A stretch of DNA of 64,000 bases from Pedococcus aerophilus (GTDB lineage Bacteria > Actinomycetota > Actinomycetes > Actinomycetales > Dermatophilaceae), in assembly GCF_039532215.1 (NCBI RefSeq), contig NZ_BAAARN010000005.1:124001-188000 (forward strand). The letters run 5' to 3'. Made by a program: the position numbers and the translations under genes. The notes beneath the pieces are model-generated. The model was not told the DNA's origin. It ran no database searches and saw only the letters and a program-made list of their open reading frames with translations. Position 1 is the stretch's first letter. Each line of letters begins with the position of its first letter. Below are positions 53,855 to 63,464 of the stretch, piece by piece.

Positions 53855-54349
53855 ATGAACAGGTCGACCACTCGACGTCGTCAGGCGTCGGAGTCAGGCG
53901 CCTCAGCCGTCGAGTTCGCCCTCATCATGCCGGTGCTCTTCCTGCTGGTCTTCGGCATCCTCGACTACGGGATGCTCTTCTTCGACTCGATCGGGCTGCG
54001 CCAGGGAGCCCGCGAGGGCGCACGCCAGGCCGTCGTCCAGAAGTACGGAGCAGGGTGCTCAGGAGCCGCCAACGCCCAGATCGTCTGCACCGTCAAGGGG
54101 GCGACAGACCTCACCCTCGGGTCCGCGGCCGTCAAGGTGCGAGCCCCCGACGGCTGGGTCCAGGGAAAGCAGCTCATCGTCTGCGTGCAGTCCAAGGAAC
54201 GGAGCCTCACGGGCTTCGTTCCGTTCCCTGCCAACGGGATCATCCGCACACGGACGGTCATGTCGATCGAAGAAGCCTCTCCGACGCTGACTGCGGACAT
54301 CGAGGAGACTGCCCCGGCCGGGGGGAACTGGAGCTCGACATGGTGCTGA
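53855..54349 (+). CDS. TadE-like pseudopilin
   Basis: A 164-residue TadE-family protein. A basic N-terminus leads to ESGASAVEFALIMPVLFLLVFGILDYG, the TadE prepilin-like site (G|ASAVE) and helix, followed by an amphipathic GLRQGAREGARQAVVQ and a beta-rich periplasmic part with paired cysteines. TadE proteins are minor pseudopilins of Flp systems. ATG at 53855 or GTG at 53852 both fit the AGGAG site. It overlaps the next gene by 10 bp. Confidence 0.85.
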   Translation: MNRSTTRRRQASESGASAVEFALIMPVLFLLVFGILDYGMLFFDSIGLRQGAREGARQAVVQKYGAGCSGAANAQIVCTVKGATDLTLGSAAVKVRAPDGWVQGKQLIVCVQSKERSLTGFVPFPANGIIRTRTVMSIEEASPTLTADIEETAPAGGNWSSTWC

Positions 54350-55608
54350 CCCGAGGAGGCATCTTCCTGCGTGCACGCGGCGACGAGCGGGGCGCAGTCG
54401 CTGTCGTCGTCGCCGGCCTGATGACCGTGCTCATCCTGTGTGCAGCGATCGTCATGGACATCGGCAACGCCAAGGATGTGCGCAGGCAGTCGCAGAACGC
54501 GTCCGACGCGGCGGCACTGGCCGCGGCGAACGTGTTGATCCCCGCGGAGCCCGCCACCACCTGCTCCTCGGGACCCAGCGCCCCACCGTGCTTCACCGCT
54601 GCGGTGGATGCCATCAAGAACTACAGCCGTGAGAACTTCGGTGTGACCTCCGCCGACTGGGCCAGCTGCTCCATCACCTCCGCGCAGAGACTCACCTACA
54701 CCCCCGCAGGTGAGAGCACCTGCATCTCCTTCGACAACGCCACGTCCCCCAAGACGGTGCGCGTCTGGTTGCCGACCCGGACCGTCCGGACCTTCTTCGG
54801 TGGCATCACCGGTCGGTCGACCATCCCGGTGGGGAGCCAGGCGGACGCGATCATCGAGAGCCGCACCAAGTGCACCCTGTGCTTCCTCGGAAGCGTCGAC
54901 GCCCAGAACGCCGACTTCGACGTCACCGGAGGGGCCATCGCGGTCAACGGCAACGTCAGCGCCGGGCCCAACAGCATCTGGACCTCACAGGCCAATGGAG
55001 TCGTCGGGACGGTCTCGGGCGGCCAGTTCAACCCCGCCCCGACCCAGATCCAGCCCTTCAGCGACCCCCTGGCAACCACGCTCACGCTGCCCATCAACAT
55101 CGCGTCACTGCCCCTGAAGACCGACCCGTGCACGGAGGGGCCCGGTCGCTACGCGAGCATCTCCTTGGGGAACAACGACACCTGCGTGCTCGCTGCCGGC
55201 TTCTACGCCGTGACGGGAACGTGGCAGATCGGCAACAACTCGCTCATCGACGGGACCGCCGGGGTCACGATCTATGCCCCCGCCAGCAACGGCTACCTGA
55301 ACTTCAAGAACGGCAACGTCAAGATCAACCCGTCCACGACCGGGACGTACGCGGGCTACTCGATCATCTACGACCGCACCAACACCCAGCCCATCTCGCT
55401 GCAGGGCAACGGCGTGACGGGCATCAGCGGAATCGTCTACGCACCCTCGTCGCCGCTCGACTTCAACGGCAACTCGTGCTTCGGATTCTCCGGCGGCCCC
55501 GTTGTGGTCTCGGGAGTCCAGCTCGCCAACGGCAACCAGTCCTGCGTGAAGATCCTCAACCCGGTCGACCAGACGGTCGCGAGGACTCCGCTGCACCTCA
55601 CGAAGTAG
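54340..55608 (+). CDS. TadG-like protein with large beta-rich ectodomain
   Basis: A 422-residue protein. An N-terminal pseudopilin-type helix (DERGAVAVVVAGLMTVLILCAAIVMDIGNA, about 15-44) is followed by the TadG/TadE-like RQSQNASDAAALAAANVL amphipathic helix, then about 340 residues of surface domain. From about residue 180 it is rich in Asn, Gly, Ser and Thr with recurring strands (AIAVNGNVSAGPNSIW, NNSLIDGTAGVTIYAP, ISLQGNGVTGISGIVYAP), suggesting a beta-solenoid or adhesin-like fold; this is inference. Several Cys pairs may form disulfides. ATG at 54340 has GGAG upstream. The stop region overlaps the convergent gene 55598-57292 by 11 bp. Confidence 0.78.
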   Translation: MVLTRGGIFLRARGDERGAVAVVVAGLMTVLILCAAIVMDIGNAKDVRRQSQNASDAAALAAANVLIPAEPATTCSSGPSAPPCFTAAVDAIKNYSRENFGVTSADWASCSITSAQRLTYTPAGESTCISFDNATSPKTVRVWLPTRTVRTFFGGITGRSTIPVGSQADAIIESRTKCTLCFLGSVDAQNADFDVTGGAIAVNGNVSAGPNSIWTSQANGVVGTVSGGQFNPAPTQIQPFSDPLATTLTLPINIASLPLKTDPCTEGPGRYASISLGNNDTCVLAAGFYAVTGTWQIGNNSLIDGTAGVTIYAPASNGYLNFKNGNVKINPSTTGTYAGYSIIYDRTNTQPISLQGNGVTGISGIVYAPSSPLDFNGNSCFGFSGGPVVVSGVQLANGNQSCVKILNPVDQTVARTPLHLTK

Positions 55609-57292
55609 CCCCACCCCCGGCGAGCGCATCAGCGACGGGGACGCGCTCGACCGTCGGGACACAGCCGTAGCGCGACTGCACCTCCGCACTGGTCCGGTTG
55701 CTGAGGACCGTCGGCCGGTCTGCGGCCCGGAGCAGGGTGCACTCCTCGGCGACGTCGAGGGGCGACTGCAGCGTGCGACGGGGATCGGGAACCCGGTAGA
55801 AGTCTAGGAGGATGCGACCGATGGTGTCGTCGCCGAGGTCGCCCAGCCAGACGACCTGTGCGTTGTCGGCACCGGGTGAGGTGATGGCGTCCACCACCAC
55901 CGGACCCCGGACGCTCGACCACGCCCCCATGAACGCCAGGGCCGGACTGATGAGCGCGTAGGCCAGGGCGAGGCAGGCCACGACGGCGCCTGCTCCGCGC
56001 AGGATCCGCGCGGACCCACCGGGTGCCCGCCGTGCCAGATGGGCCCATCCACGTCCGCAGACGAACGCGAGCGGCGAGAGCCCCAGCACCGCGGTGTGCC
56101 ACAACAGCTTGCTCGGGTAGTAGTCGGTGACGGGAATCCCGACCCGGAAGGCGAGCCACGCTCCCGTGAGTCCTGGCAGGACCGTCACCACCAGGGCGAT
56201 CGCGACCGGGGCGCTCCGGGGTCGGCGCAGCGCGACGAACCCCGTGGCCAGCAGGCCGGCACCCAGCAGCGCCCAGGGCACGGGTGCCACCACTCCCGCA
56301 TCCGACGCGTGCTCGACCCCCACGGCCGTGAAGACCGCGAGCAGCGCAGGAACGGTCACCACGGCTCCGCAGAGGGCAGCCACGCTGAGCACCAGCCGGT
56401 CGCGCGCTCCGCCTCGGCGAGCGACCGGCCACGCGACCACGAGAAAGGCCAGGCCCGTCGCCGGCAGGAGCAGCTGCCAGCTGTGGGCACACACGATGAG
56501 CGCCGCGATGCACACGAGGGCGGCTCGCACCCTGCTGGCGTCGTCGACGACGAGCACCTCCCGCGCGACGACGGCGAGGACGATGGCACCGACGTACGAG
56601 GTCTCGAAACCCAGCGCCTGGTAGTTGCCGAGGAAGGGATTGAGCAGCATGACGGACGCCGCCGCCAGGCCGGCGAGGTCCGCCTGCCGACTCGTCGCGC
56701 CACACCGCTGGGCCAGCGCCACCGTCAGCGCCCCCGTGGCAAGGCTGAGCACGGCAGCCAGGCACCACGTCGCGGTCGACATGAGGTCGATGAGGGAACG
56801 CAGGCCCGCCGCGTCGGTCCGGGGACCAGTCGCGGACCAGATAATCGTGACGAGCGTGTGCCACGCGCGGGGATAGGGCTGCGTGGAGTAGTCCAGGTTG
56901 CCGACGACCCGCTCCTCGGCGACGAAGAGGAGGTGGCGCACGTGGTCGCCACCGAGGAACCACTCGGCTCGGTGTCCCAGGGACAGGAACCTGCCGACCA
57001 CGGCGTACCCCAGGAGCGCGACGAAGGGCAACGTCATGCGCCAAGCGGACGAGCCTGCGGCAGCGCGCTTGACGGCAGCGCCCACGACCGACCCAGCGAC
57101 CACGACCAGCAGCACGACGATGACCCGCGACGCGGCGAGGCTGTCCCAGGGCCGCACGCCGGACTGGCGCGCGGCCACGCCGATCACCGTGGCCGTGGCC
57201 GTGGCAGCGATGAAGGCCGTGGGAAGCGCAGCGACGCCGACGACCAGTCGGGCGACGACGGACAGCTGCCCGTCCCTGCGCTCACCTGCCAT
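55598..57292 (-). CDS. Large polytopic membrane protein, GT-C-like
   Basis: A 564-residue membrane protein with about 11-13 hydrophobic segments and a C-terminal soluble tail of about 100 residues. The loop WFLGGDHVRHLLFVAEERVVGNLDYSTQPYPRAWH lies early, and VTDYYPSKLLWH near residue 400 resembles the YYxxK element of some actinobacterial arabinosyl-/glycosyltransferase-like (DUF6541-type) membrane proteins. Function is not established. A TACCCT box 7 nt before the ATG at 57292 marks a leaderless start. It lies between the two TadE/TadG clusters and ends inside the convergent tadG-like stop region. Confidence 0.72.
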   Translation of the reverse strand: MAGERRDGQLSVVARLVVGVAALPTAFIAATATATVIGVAARQSGVRPWDSLAASRVIVVLLVVVAGSVVGAAVKRAAAGSSAWRMTLPFVALLGYAVVGRFLSLGHRAEWFLGGDHVRHLLFVAEERVVGNLDYSTQPYPRAWHTLVTIIWSATGPRTDAAGLRSLIDLMSTATWCLAAVLSLATGALTVALAQRCGATSRQADLAGLAAASVMLLNPFLGNYQALGFETSYVGAIVLAVVAREVLVVDDASRVRAALVCIAALIVCAHSWQLLLPATGLAFLVVAWPVARRGGARDRLVLSVAALCGAVVTVPALLAVFTAVGVEHASDAGVVAPVPWALLGAGLLATGFVALRRPRSAPVAIALVVTVLPGLTGAWLAFRVGIPVTDYYPSKLLWHTAVLGLSPLAFVCGRGWAHLARRAPGGSARILRGAGAVVACLALAYALISPALAFMGAWSSVRGPVVVDAITSPGADNAQVVWLGDLGDDTIGRILLDFYRVPDPRRTLQSPLDVAEECTLLRAADRPTVLSNRTSAEVQSRYGCVPTVERVPVADALAGGGATS

Positions 57293-57299
57293 GGCTCGG

Positions 57300-57305
57300 A
57301 GGGTA
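57300..57305 (-). promoter_or_regulatory. -10 box (TACCCT) for leaderless 55598-57292 gene
   Basis: TACCCT on the minus strand is followed by 7 nt and the ATG at 57292. Confidence 0.5.
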
Positions 57306-57374
57306 GACGAGCGAACGGCGCCACGGGGCCGAGTCATCCCTCACGGGTCAACCCGACGTCCCTCGGCTTCTCCA

Positions 57375-58991
57375 CTACTGCACCAGTCGTACTGGGTCGC
57401 CGGCGATGCTGGCCGTCCACGAGGTCGTGTCGGCGGGCTGCGATCCCGATCCGTAGAAGAACTCCAGGCGCAACCAGCACCCCGTCGGCGAGGAGTCGGT
57501 GCAGGAGTACGTCGCCGGGAGCGGGATCGTCACGTCCTGCCACTGCCCGTTGAAGGCCGAGCTGACGTTGATGGTGCAGTCGCTGAGCGTTCCGTTCTGG
57601 ATGCCTGAGCCGATGCACCCCGTGAACCCCCCTCCGGACTCGGTCGGCGGGAGCACCTTGATGGTGCTGTTGCCCGTCGTGCCGTCGCCGATGTCGTAGA
57701 GGCGCACCCTGAACAGCTGACCGCGCGAACCGCTGGGCACCCTGGCCAGGAAGAACTTCGAGGTCCCGGCCGGGGTGTTGCCGTACATCGCCATCTTGCC
57801 GAAGCCAGCGACGGAGATCCCGTCCTCGGCCTTGTTGTTGGTCCCCCACGCCCTGAGGCTGAACCGGTTGTGGCCGCTCGCCTGGTCGTTGCCGACCTGG
57901 TTCGTCTTCACCTGGATGAGGTAGGTCCCGGGCTGGGTGACGCCGTTGATCCGGCACAGCTGGACCCACTGGCGGAAGTTGTCGGCCACGTCGGCCCTGA
58001 AGCCGGCGTTCTTCCGGTCGAGGGCCACGGAGAGGTCGCCGTTGAACCCGGCGAACCTGGTCGTGCACCCTGCTCGCGCTGCATACGAGGTGGGGTCCCA
58101 CTGGTTGGTCGTGGCCGATGCCTCACGGATGCTGAACTCGGTCTGGACCTCACCCGTGCCACCGAACCGCACGTCGCCGGTGCAGTACTTCGAGCTCGGG
58201 CCCGAGGCGTACCGGACGTCCGGATCGACCACGACGGTGTTGCTGCCCTGGTGCAGCGAGGACGCCCCGGTGAGGTTCGTGTCGCACCGGTCACCGACGG
58301 CGATGAGCGCCGGGTCGAAGGCCTCGAAGGTGAGGTTGGTGGTCGGCTTGGTCACCGTCACCGTGTAGTAGTAGCCGTTGACGTCGTAGTCGGCGTTGGT
58401 GCCCATCTGGTTCTGGTATGCATCGCCGTAGCTCTTCGCCGCCTGGGGGGACCCGACGTTCGCCCAGAACTGCGCGGTGCCGTCGCAATTGGTGCTCCGA
58501 CGGCTGCCAGGGTCGGGGTCGTCGCCGAACTCGTTGCAGGGACTGCCCATCGGAACGGGTCCGGCGTAGTCCGCCACGGCGCTGCGCCCGACGGTCGTCG
58601 TCGGGAGGCCCAACAGCCAACCGAAGTTGTTCTTCACGGTGCGGGACACGTCGACCCGCATCCGGGTGGACTTCGAGCCGACCACGGGCACCACGACGGT
58701 GTCCGCCGAGGCGGCGAAGCCGTTCTGCGACGCGAGGGTGCGGGCGACGCCGTACGCCGTGGTCGGGTCGCCGGGCAGGTAGGGGACAGCAGCGAGTGCC
58801 GCGGCATCCGCGGCCCGCTGGGCGCGCTGCCCGGTGTAGTACCAGTTGCCCACGTCCACCGCGAAGGCGCAGCAGCCCAGCAGCACCGTCAGCAGAAGGC
58901 CGACGAGGACCGCGACGTAGCCGGTCTCGGCGCTGCCACGGCGCGCGACGAGTCGCAGGTGTGCCCGCCTGGCACGCTGCACCGCCGTCAC
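57375..58991 (-). CDS. TadG-like protein with long secreted domain
   Basis: A 538-residue protein. SAETGYVAVLVGLLLTVLLGCCAFAVDVGNWY (about residues 20-51) is the TadG pseudopilin helix, followed by GQRAQRAADAAALAAVPYLPG, the conserved amphipathic segment. The remaining 450 residues face outside and contain several Cys and repeated Gly/Asn/Thr-rich beta strands, including a jelly-roll-like end (LPATYSCTDSSPTGCWLRLEFFYGSGSQ). GTG at 58991 overlaps the upstream tadE-like stop (GTGA). It is the last gene of a three-gene leftward operon. Confidence 0.8.
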   Translation of the reverse strand: MTAVQRARRAHLRLVARRGSAETGYVAVLVGLLLTVLLGCCAFAVDVGNWYYTGQRAQRAADAAALAAVPYLPGDPTTAYGVARTLASQNGFAASADTVVVPVVGSKSTRMRVDVSRTVKNNFGWLLGLPTTTVGRSAVADYAGPVPMGSPCNEFGDDPDPGSRRSTNCDGTAQFWANVGSPQAAKSYGDAYQNQMGTNADYDVNGYYYTVTVTKPTTNLTFEAFDPALIAVGDRCDTNLTGASSLHQGSNTVVVDPDVRYASGPSSKYCTGDVRFGGTGEVQTEFSIREASATTNQWDPTSYAARAGCTTRFAGFNGDLSVALDRKNAGFRADVADNFRQWVQLCRINGVTQPGTYLIQVKTNQVGNDQASGHNRFSLRAWGTNNKAEDGISVAGFGKMAMYGNTPAGTSKFFLARVPSGSRGQLFRVRLYDIGDGTTGNSTIKVLPPTESGGGFTGCIGSGIQNGTLSDCTINVSSAFNGQWQDVTIPLPATYSCTDSSPTGCWLRLEFFYGSGSQPADTTSWTASIAGDPVRLVQ

Positions 58992-59572
58992 GGCTTGCAC
59001 CCCGCAGGGGCCGGCGAGGGCTCCAGGGAGATCGCGGCGGCCTCGGCGATCGTCGCGGACCGGACGAAGCCGGTCATCGAGGGGTGGCTGACCCGCGCGT
59101 AGACACCGATCCGGTCCGGCGGACCACCTGCTGCCGGCGTGCAGGCGTTCTGGGACGTCGCCGGCCACGTGCTGCTCACCGGCACGAACGACTTGGTGCC
59201 GGCGCTCCACGTGAACTTCACGCAGGTGGCGCAGTCGCCGAAGTCGCTGCGACCAGAGGGGAAGTCGTTGGCAGCATTGGCCTTGTAGACCCACAGCTGC
59301 TGGATCAGGTTCGGGTCCATGACCGCCGCCTTGCGCTGGACCTCGTTGACCGTGGCCTGGGCGTAGTCCGTGGTTCGCGGGGAGGCGGAGGCGATGCGCA
59401 CGCCGGCGCGGACCATGGCCTGGGTGGCGAGGTAGTCCTTGAAGAGCATGCCGAGCTCGATGATCCCGAAGATCATCGCGAACACGACGGGGGTGACGAT
59501 GGCGGCCTCGACCATGGAGGCGCCGCGGTCCCGCGCCCCGCGACCTCTCCGGCGAATGATCGGTGCGGTCAT
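58988..59572 (-). CDS. TadE-like pseudopilin (second of a tandem pair)
   Basis: A 194-residue TadE-family protein. ARDRGASMVEAAIVTPVVFAMIFGIIELGMLF holds the prepilin-like site (G|ASMVE) and helix, followed by TQAMVRAGVRIASASPRTTD. The mature domain has LWVYKAN, a CATCVKF CxxC motif, SQNACTP, IGVYARVSHPS and the C-terminal EPSPAPAGCKP. It parallels the neighbouring gene at 59569 block by block. It overlaps both neighbours (ATGA and GTGA). A minor pilin or fibre-tip component is inferred. Confidence 0.84.
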   Translation of the reverse strand: MTAPIIRRRGRGARDRGASMVEAAIVTPVVFAMIFGIIELGMLFKDYLATQAMVRAGVRIASASPRTTDYAQATVNEVQRKAAVMDPNLIQQLWVYKANAANDFPSGRSDFGDCATCVKFTWSAGTKSFVPVSSTWPATSQNACTPAAGGPPDRIGVYARVSHPSMTGFVRSATIAEAAAISLEPSPAPAGCKP

Positions 59573-60129
59573 GGCTTGCACGGTCCTGCCTTGTCGAGGG
59601 GCTCGAGCCTCATGACGGTAGACTCGGCGATGAACTGGTTGGGGAAGAAGAACCCGAGCCGTGACGGGTACCGGTACCGGATGTAGACACCGACGGTGTC
59701 CTGGCTGCCCATGCAGGCGTTCTGCGTGCTGGCGGCCCACCCCGAGGAGCCGTCGGCGACCAGGCCCGAGCTGCTCCCCGTGTACTTCACGCAGGTGGTG
59801 CAGGTGGTGAAGCCACCCGAATCGGGCCGGCCGGTGGTCGGATCGGCCTTGAAGACCCAGACCGCGCTGACCCTGGACAGGTCGGTCGAGCCCAGCGCAC
59901 CCGCGACCTGCGTGGCGGTCGTCGTGGCGAAGGCGGCGTCCCGCGGCAGTCCGGAGGCCATCCTCGCTCCGGCGCGCGAGGCCGAGGACACGACGAGGGC
60001 ATCACGGTAGAGGAAGGAGGTCTCCACCACCCCGTACATGATCGTGACGAGGAGCAGGGACACCAGGGCCGTCTCGACGGCCACCGCCCCACGCTCTCCC
60101 CCATGCCGTCGACGACGTCGCAGTACCAC
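59569..60129 (-). CDS. TadE-like pseudopilin (first of a tandem pair)
   Basis: A 186-residue TadE-family protein. GERGAVAVETALVSLLLVTIMYGVVETSFLY holds the site (G|AVAVE) and helix, followed by SASRAGARMASGLPRDA. The mature domain has VWVFKADP, CTTCVKY, STQNACMG, VGVYIRYRYPSRLGFFF and ends GPCKP, matching its neighbour in the same order, so the two arose by tandem duplication. GTG at 60129 has AGGGGGAC 5 nt upstream. First gene of the leftward TadE-TadE-TadG operon that sits between ahcY and the membrane protein gene. Confidence 0.84.
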   Translation of the reverse strand: MVLRRRRRHGGERGAVAVETALVSLLLVTIMYGVVETSFLYRDALVVSSASRAGARMASGLPRDAAFATTTATQVAGALGSTDLSRVSAVWVFKADPTTGRPDSGGFTTCTTCVKYTGSSSGLVADGSSGWAASTQNACMGSQDTVGVYIRYRYPSRLGFFFPNQFIAESTVMRLEPLDKAGPCKP

Positions 60130-60306
60130 TCAGTCCCCCTGAACTCGGTGCGCTCACCACATCCTTCGGGGCGCCCTGCGTGGGGGGAAGACAGCGAGGC
60201 GTGGTCACCACGAAGGGACGAGGCACGAGCGACCGTTCGATCGAGGACAATCCGGGCGCAAGCCCCAAGAGTCTCGCGATCCGGTGTCCGCCGGCGGCCA
60301 CGCACA

Positions 60307-60343
60307 GGTATGCCGCCCGCTCATGGTGAGCTGGCGGCATACC
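60307..60343. terminator. Long hairpin terminator downstream of ahcY
   Basis: Arms GGTATGCCGCC (60307-60317) and GGCGGCATACC (60333-60343) pair perfectly; after one C/T mismatch, GCTCA/TGAGC extends the stem to a TGG loop. It lies 30 bp past the ahcY stop. Confidence 0.8.
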
Positions 60344-60372
60344 GGGTCGCGCTGGTGCCGTGAGGCGGTCGG

Positions 60373-61803
<1,431 letters not shown>

Positions 61804-61903
61804 GGAAGTACTCCTGAAGTTGACTTGCTGGTTTGCGGACCCGGCGCAGCCCATCTGGGCGAACATCGAAGGAGCGGGTTATCACCCACGCCGGCAGGAA
61901 CCC

Positions 61904-61909
61904 AGTCTA
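61904..61909 (-). promoter_or_regulatory. -10 box (TAGACT) of ahcY
   Basis: TAGACT on the minus strand about 100 nt before the ahcY start; the intervening leader contains a small GCCCA/TGGGC hairpin (61846-61857 region) and a GGGTT/AACCC pair, but no riboswitch I recognise. Confidence 0.4.
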
Positions 61910-62023
61910 CCGGCTGCCGCCCGAGGGTTCACCTTCCATGGCCTCGTGCGGGTGCGGCGACGTATGGCGTGCAGTAGGAAGGAGACCCAGGTCACCATCG
62001 TGGCCACCGGCGAGAGGCACACC

Positions 62024-62254
62024 ATGAGCGAGCCCAGCACGCACATCCCCGGCGACGTCGCCGACGGTGAGGTCGAGGAGACCTCAGCCGCCACGGAGGC
62101 CGAGTCCACGGAGAAGGTCGAGCTCGACATCGACGAGGAGAAGGTCGAGGCCTGGGACAAGGTCAAGGCCGACTACCAGGTCGACCCTGACGCCGAGGAC
62201 ACTCCCGCAAGGACCGATGAGGACGGGATGGACGAGGGCAACGCCCCCGGCTGA
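62024..62254 (+). CDS. Small acidic protein, unknown
   Basis: A 76-residue, very acidic protein (about a third Glu and Asp) with no hydrophobic segment and little predicted structure. No family is recognised. ATG at 62024 has GAGAGG 6 nt upstream; an in-frame GTG at 62000 is an alternative. It is divergent from ahcY and its stop lies 24 bp before the convergent CDF transporter end. The acidic, low-complexity nature makes annotation by similarity unreliable, but codon use is like that of neighbouring genes. Confidence 0.5.
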   Translation: MSEPSTHIPGDVADGEVEETSAATEAESTEKVELDIDEEKVEAWDKVKADYQVDPDAEDTPARTDEDGMDEGNAPG

Positions 62255-62277
62255 TCCCGAACTGCCGGCCCTCGCGC

Positions 62278-63249
62278 TCAGTGAGCGCTCTGGGTGGCCC
62301 CTTCTGGGGGCGCGGAGGAGACCCCCAGGTCGATGTCCGGCTCCAGGTAGATGACCAGGGTCATGTCTGGCTCGGTGGCTCGGACCGCTGCTTCGGCGCG
62401 GTTGATGGCATCCGCGATGGCCGCTGCGTCCGAGCCCGCAGAGACCGCCAGCTTGGCGGCCACGAGCAGTTCCTCCGGCCCCAGGTGCAGGGTCTTGGCG
62501 TGGATCACCCGCTCGATCCCGTCGGTCGACGCGAGCGCCTCCTCGATCCGCTTCCTGGCCCTCGGCGTGGCCGACTCGCCGATGAGCAGCGACTTCATCT
62601 CGATGGCCAGCACCACGGCCACCGTCACCAGCAGCAGGCCGATGGCTCCGGTGCCGAAGGCGTCCCAGATCCCACTGCCGGTGATGAGCGTCAGGGACAC
62701 ACCCGCCAAGGCGAGGACCAGGCCGATCAACGCCGCGAAGTCCTCGAGCAGGACCACCGGGAGCTCCGGCGCCTTGGCCGACCGGATGAACTGCGGCCAT
62801 GTGCGCGAGCCCCGCGAGCGGTTGCTCTCCCGGACGGCCGTGCGGAAGGAGAAACCCTCCATGACGATTGCTGCCAGGAGCACAGCGACCGGGAGCCACT
62901 GCCAGCTCGTGATGGCCCCGCCGTGGAGCCGGCTCTCGTGGTACTTGTGGTACGCCTCGTACAGCGCGAACAACCCACCGAGGCTGAACAGCACGATGCT
63001 GACGATGAACCCGTAGACGTACCGCTCGCGGCCGAAGCCGAAGGGGTGCTCGGGAGTCGCCTGCTGCTTGGCCTTCTTGCCACCGAGCAGCAGCAGGCCC
63101 TGGTTGCCGGAGTCGGCCAGCGAGTGCACGGACTCGGCCAGCATGGAGCTGGAGCCCGAGAGCAGGAAGGCGATGAACTTCGTGACGGCGATCCCGATGT
63201 TCGCCGCCAGGGCCGCCAAGATCGCCGTGGTCCCACCCTCTGCTGACAT
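62278..63249 (-). CDS. Cation diffusion facilitator (CDF) transporter
   Basis: A 323-residue CDF protein with about six transmembrane helices and a C-terminal cytoplasmic domain (about 215-300). The metal-site helix reads SVHSLADSGNQGLLLLG (His and Asp spaced as HxxxD) near residue 38, and SLLIGESATPRARKRIEEAL begins the soluble domain. CDF proteins export divalent metals such as Zn, Mn, Fe or Co in exchange for protons; the metal is not predictable here. ATG at 63249, preceded at 7 nt by TACAGT, marks a leaderless start; the GTG three codons upstream lies within the spacer. Confidence 0.88.
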   Translation of the reverse strand: MSAEGGTTAILAALAANIGIAVTKFIAFLLSGSSSMLAESVHSLADSGNQGLLLLGGKKAKQQATPEHPFGFGRERYVYGFIVSIVLFSLGGLFALYEAYHKYHESRLHGGAITSWQWLPVAVLLAAIVMEGFSFRTAVRESNRSRGSRTWPQFIRSAKAPELPVVLLEDFAALIGLVLALAGVSLTLITGSGIWDAFGTGAIGLLLVTVAVVLAIEMKSLLIGESATPRARKRIEEALASTDGIERVIHAKTLHLGPEELLVAAKLAVSAGSDAAAIADAINRAEAAVRATEPDMTLVIYLEPDIDLGVSSAPPEGATQSAH

Positions 63250-63256
63250 GGCCGCC

Positions 63257-63262
63257 ACTGTA
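63257..63262 (-). promoter_or_regulatory. -10 box (TACAGT) for leaderless CDF gene
   Basis: TACAGT on the minus strand is followed by 7 nt and the ATG at 63249. Confidence 0.55.
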
Positions 63263-63464
63263 ATCGGGGGCAGGTGGTTCCGCTCGGGCCCCGGCGCGAC
63301 CCCGGACCACTCGGGCGATTAGTCCGATTCGTGACGTTCGGATGGGTGTCCTCAGCCGTTCGGACAGAACACACCGGCGCCTCTCCCCCTTTGCCCTCCG
63401 GGCTGTCACTGTGGCGATACGCCCACCACTGGGCACGCATTCGGCACGGCGGATGGGACCGACG

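Noticed and set aside
62274-62288. GCGCTCA-G-TGAGCGC inverted repeat as a terminator
   Set aside because: Only a 1-nt loop and it lies across the last codons of the CDF gene; more likely chance.
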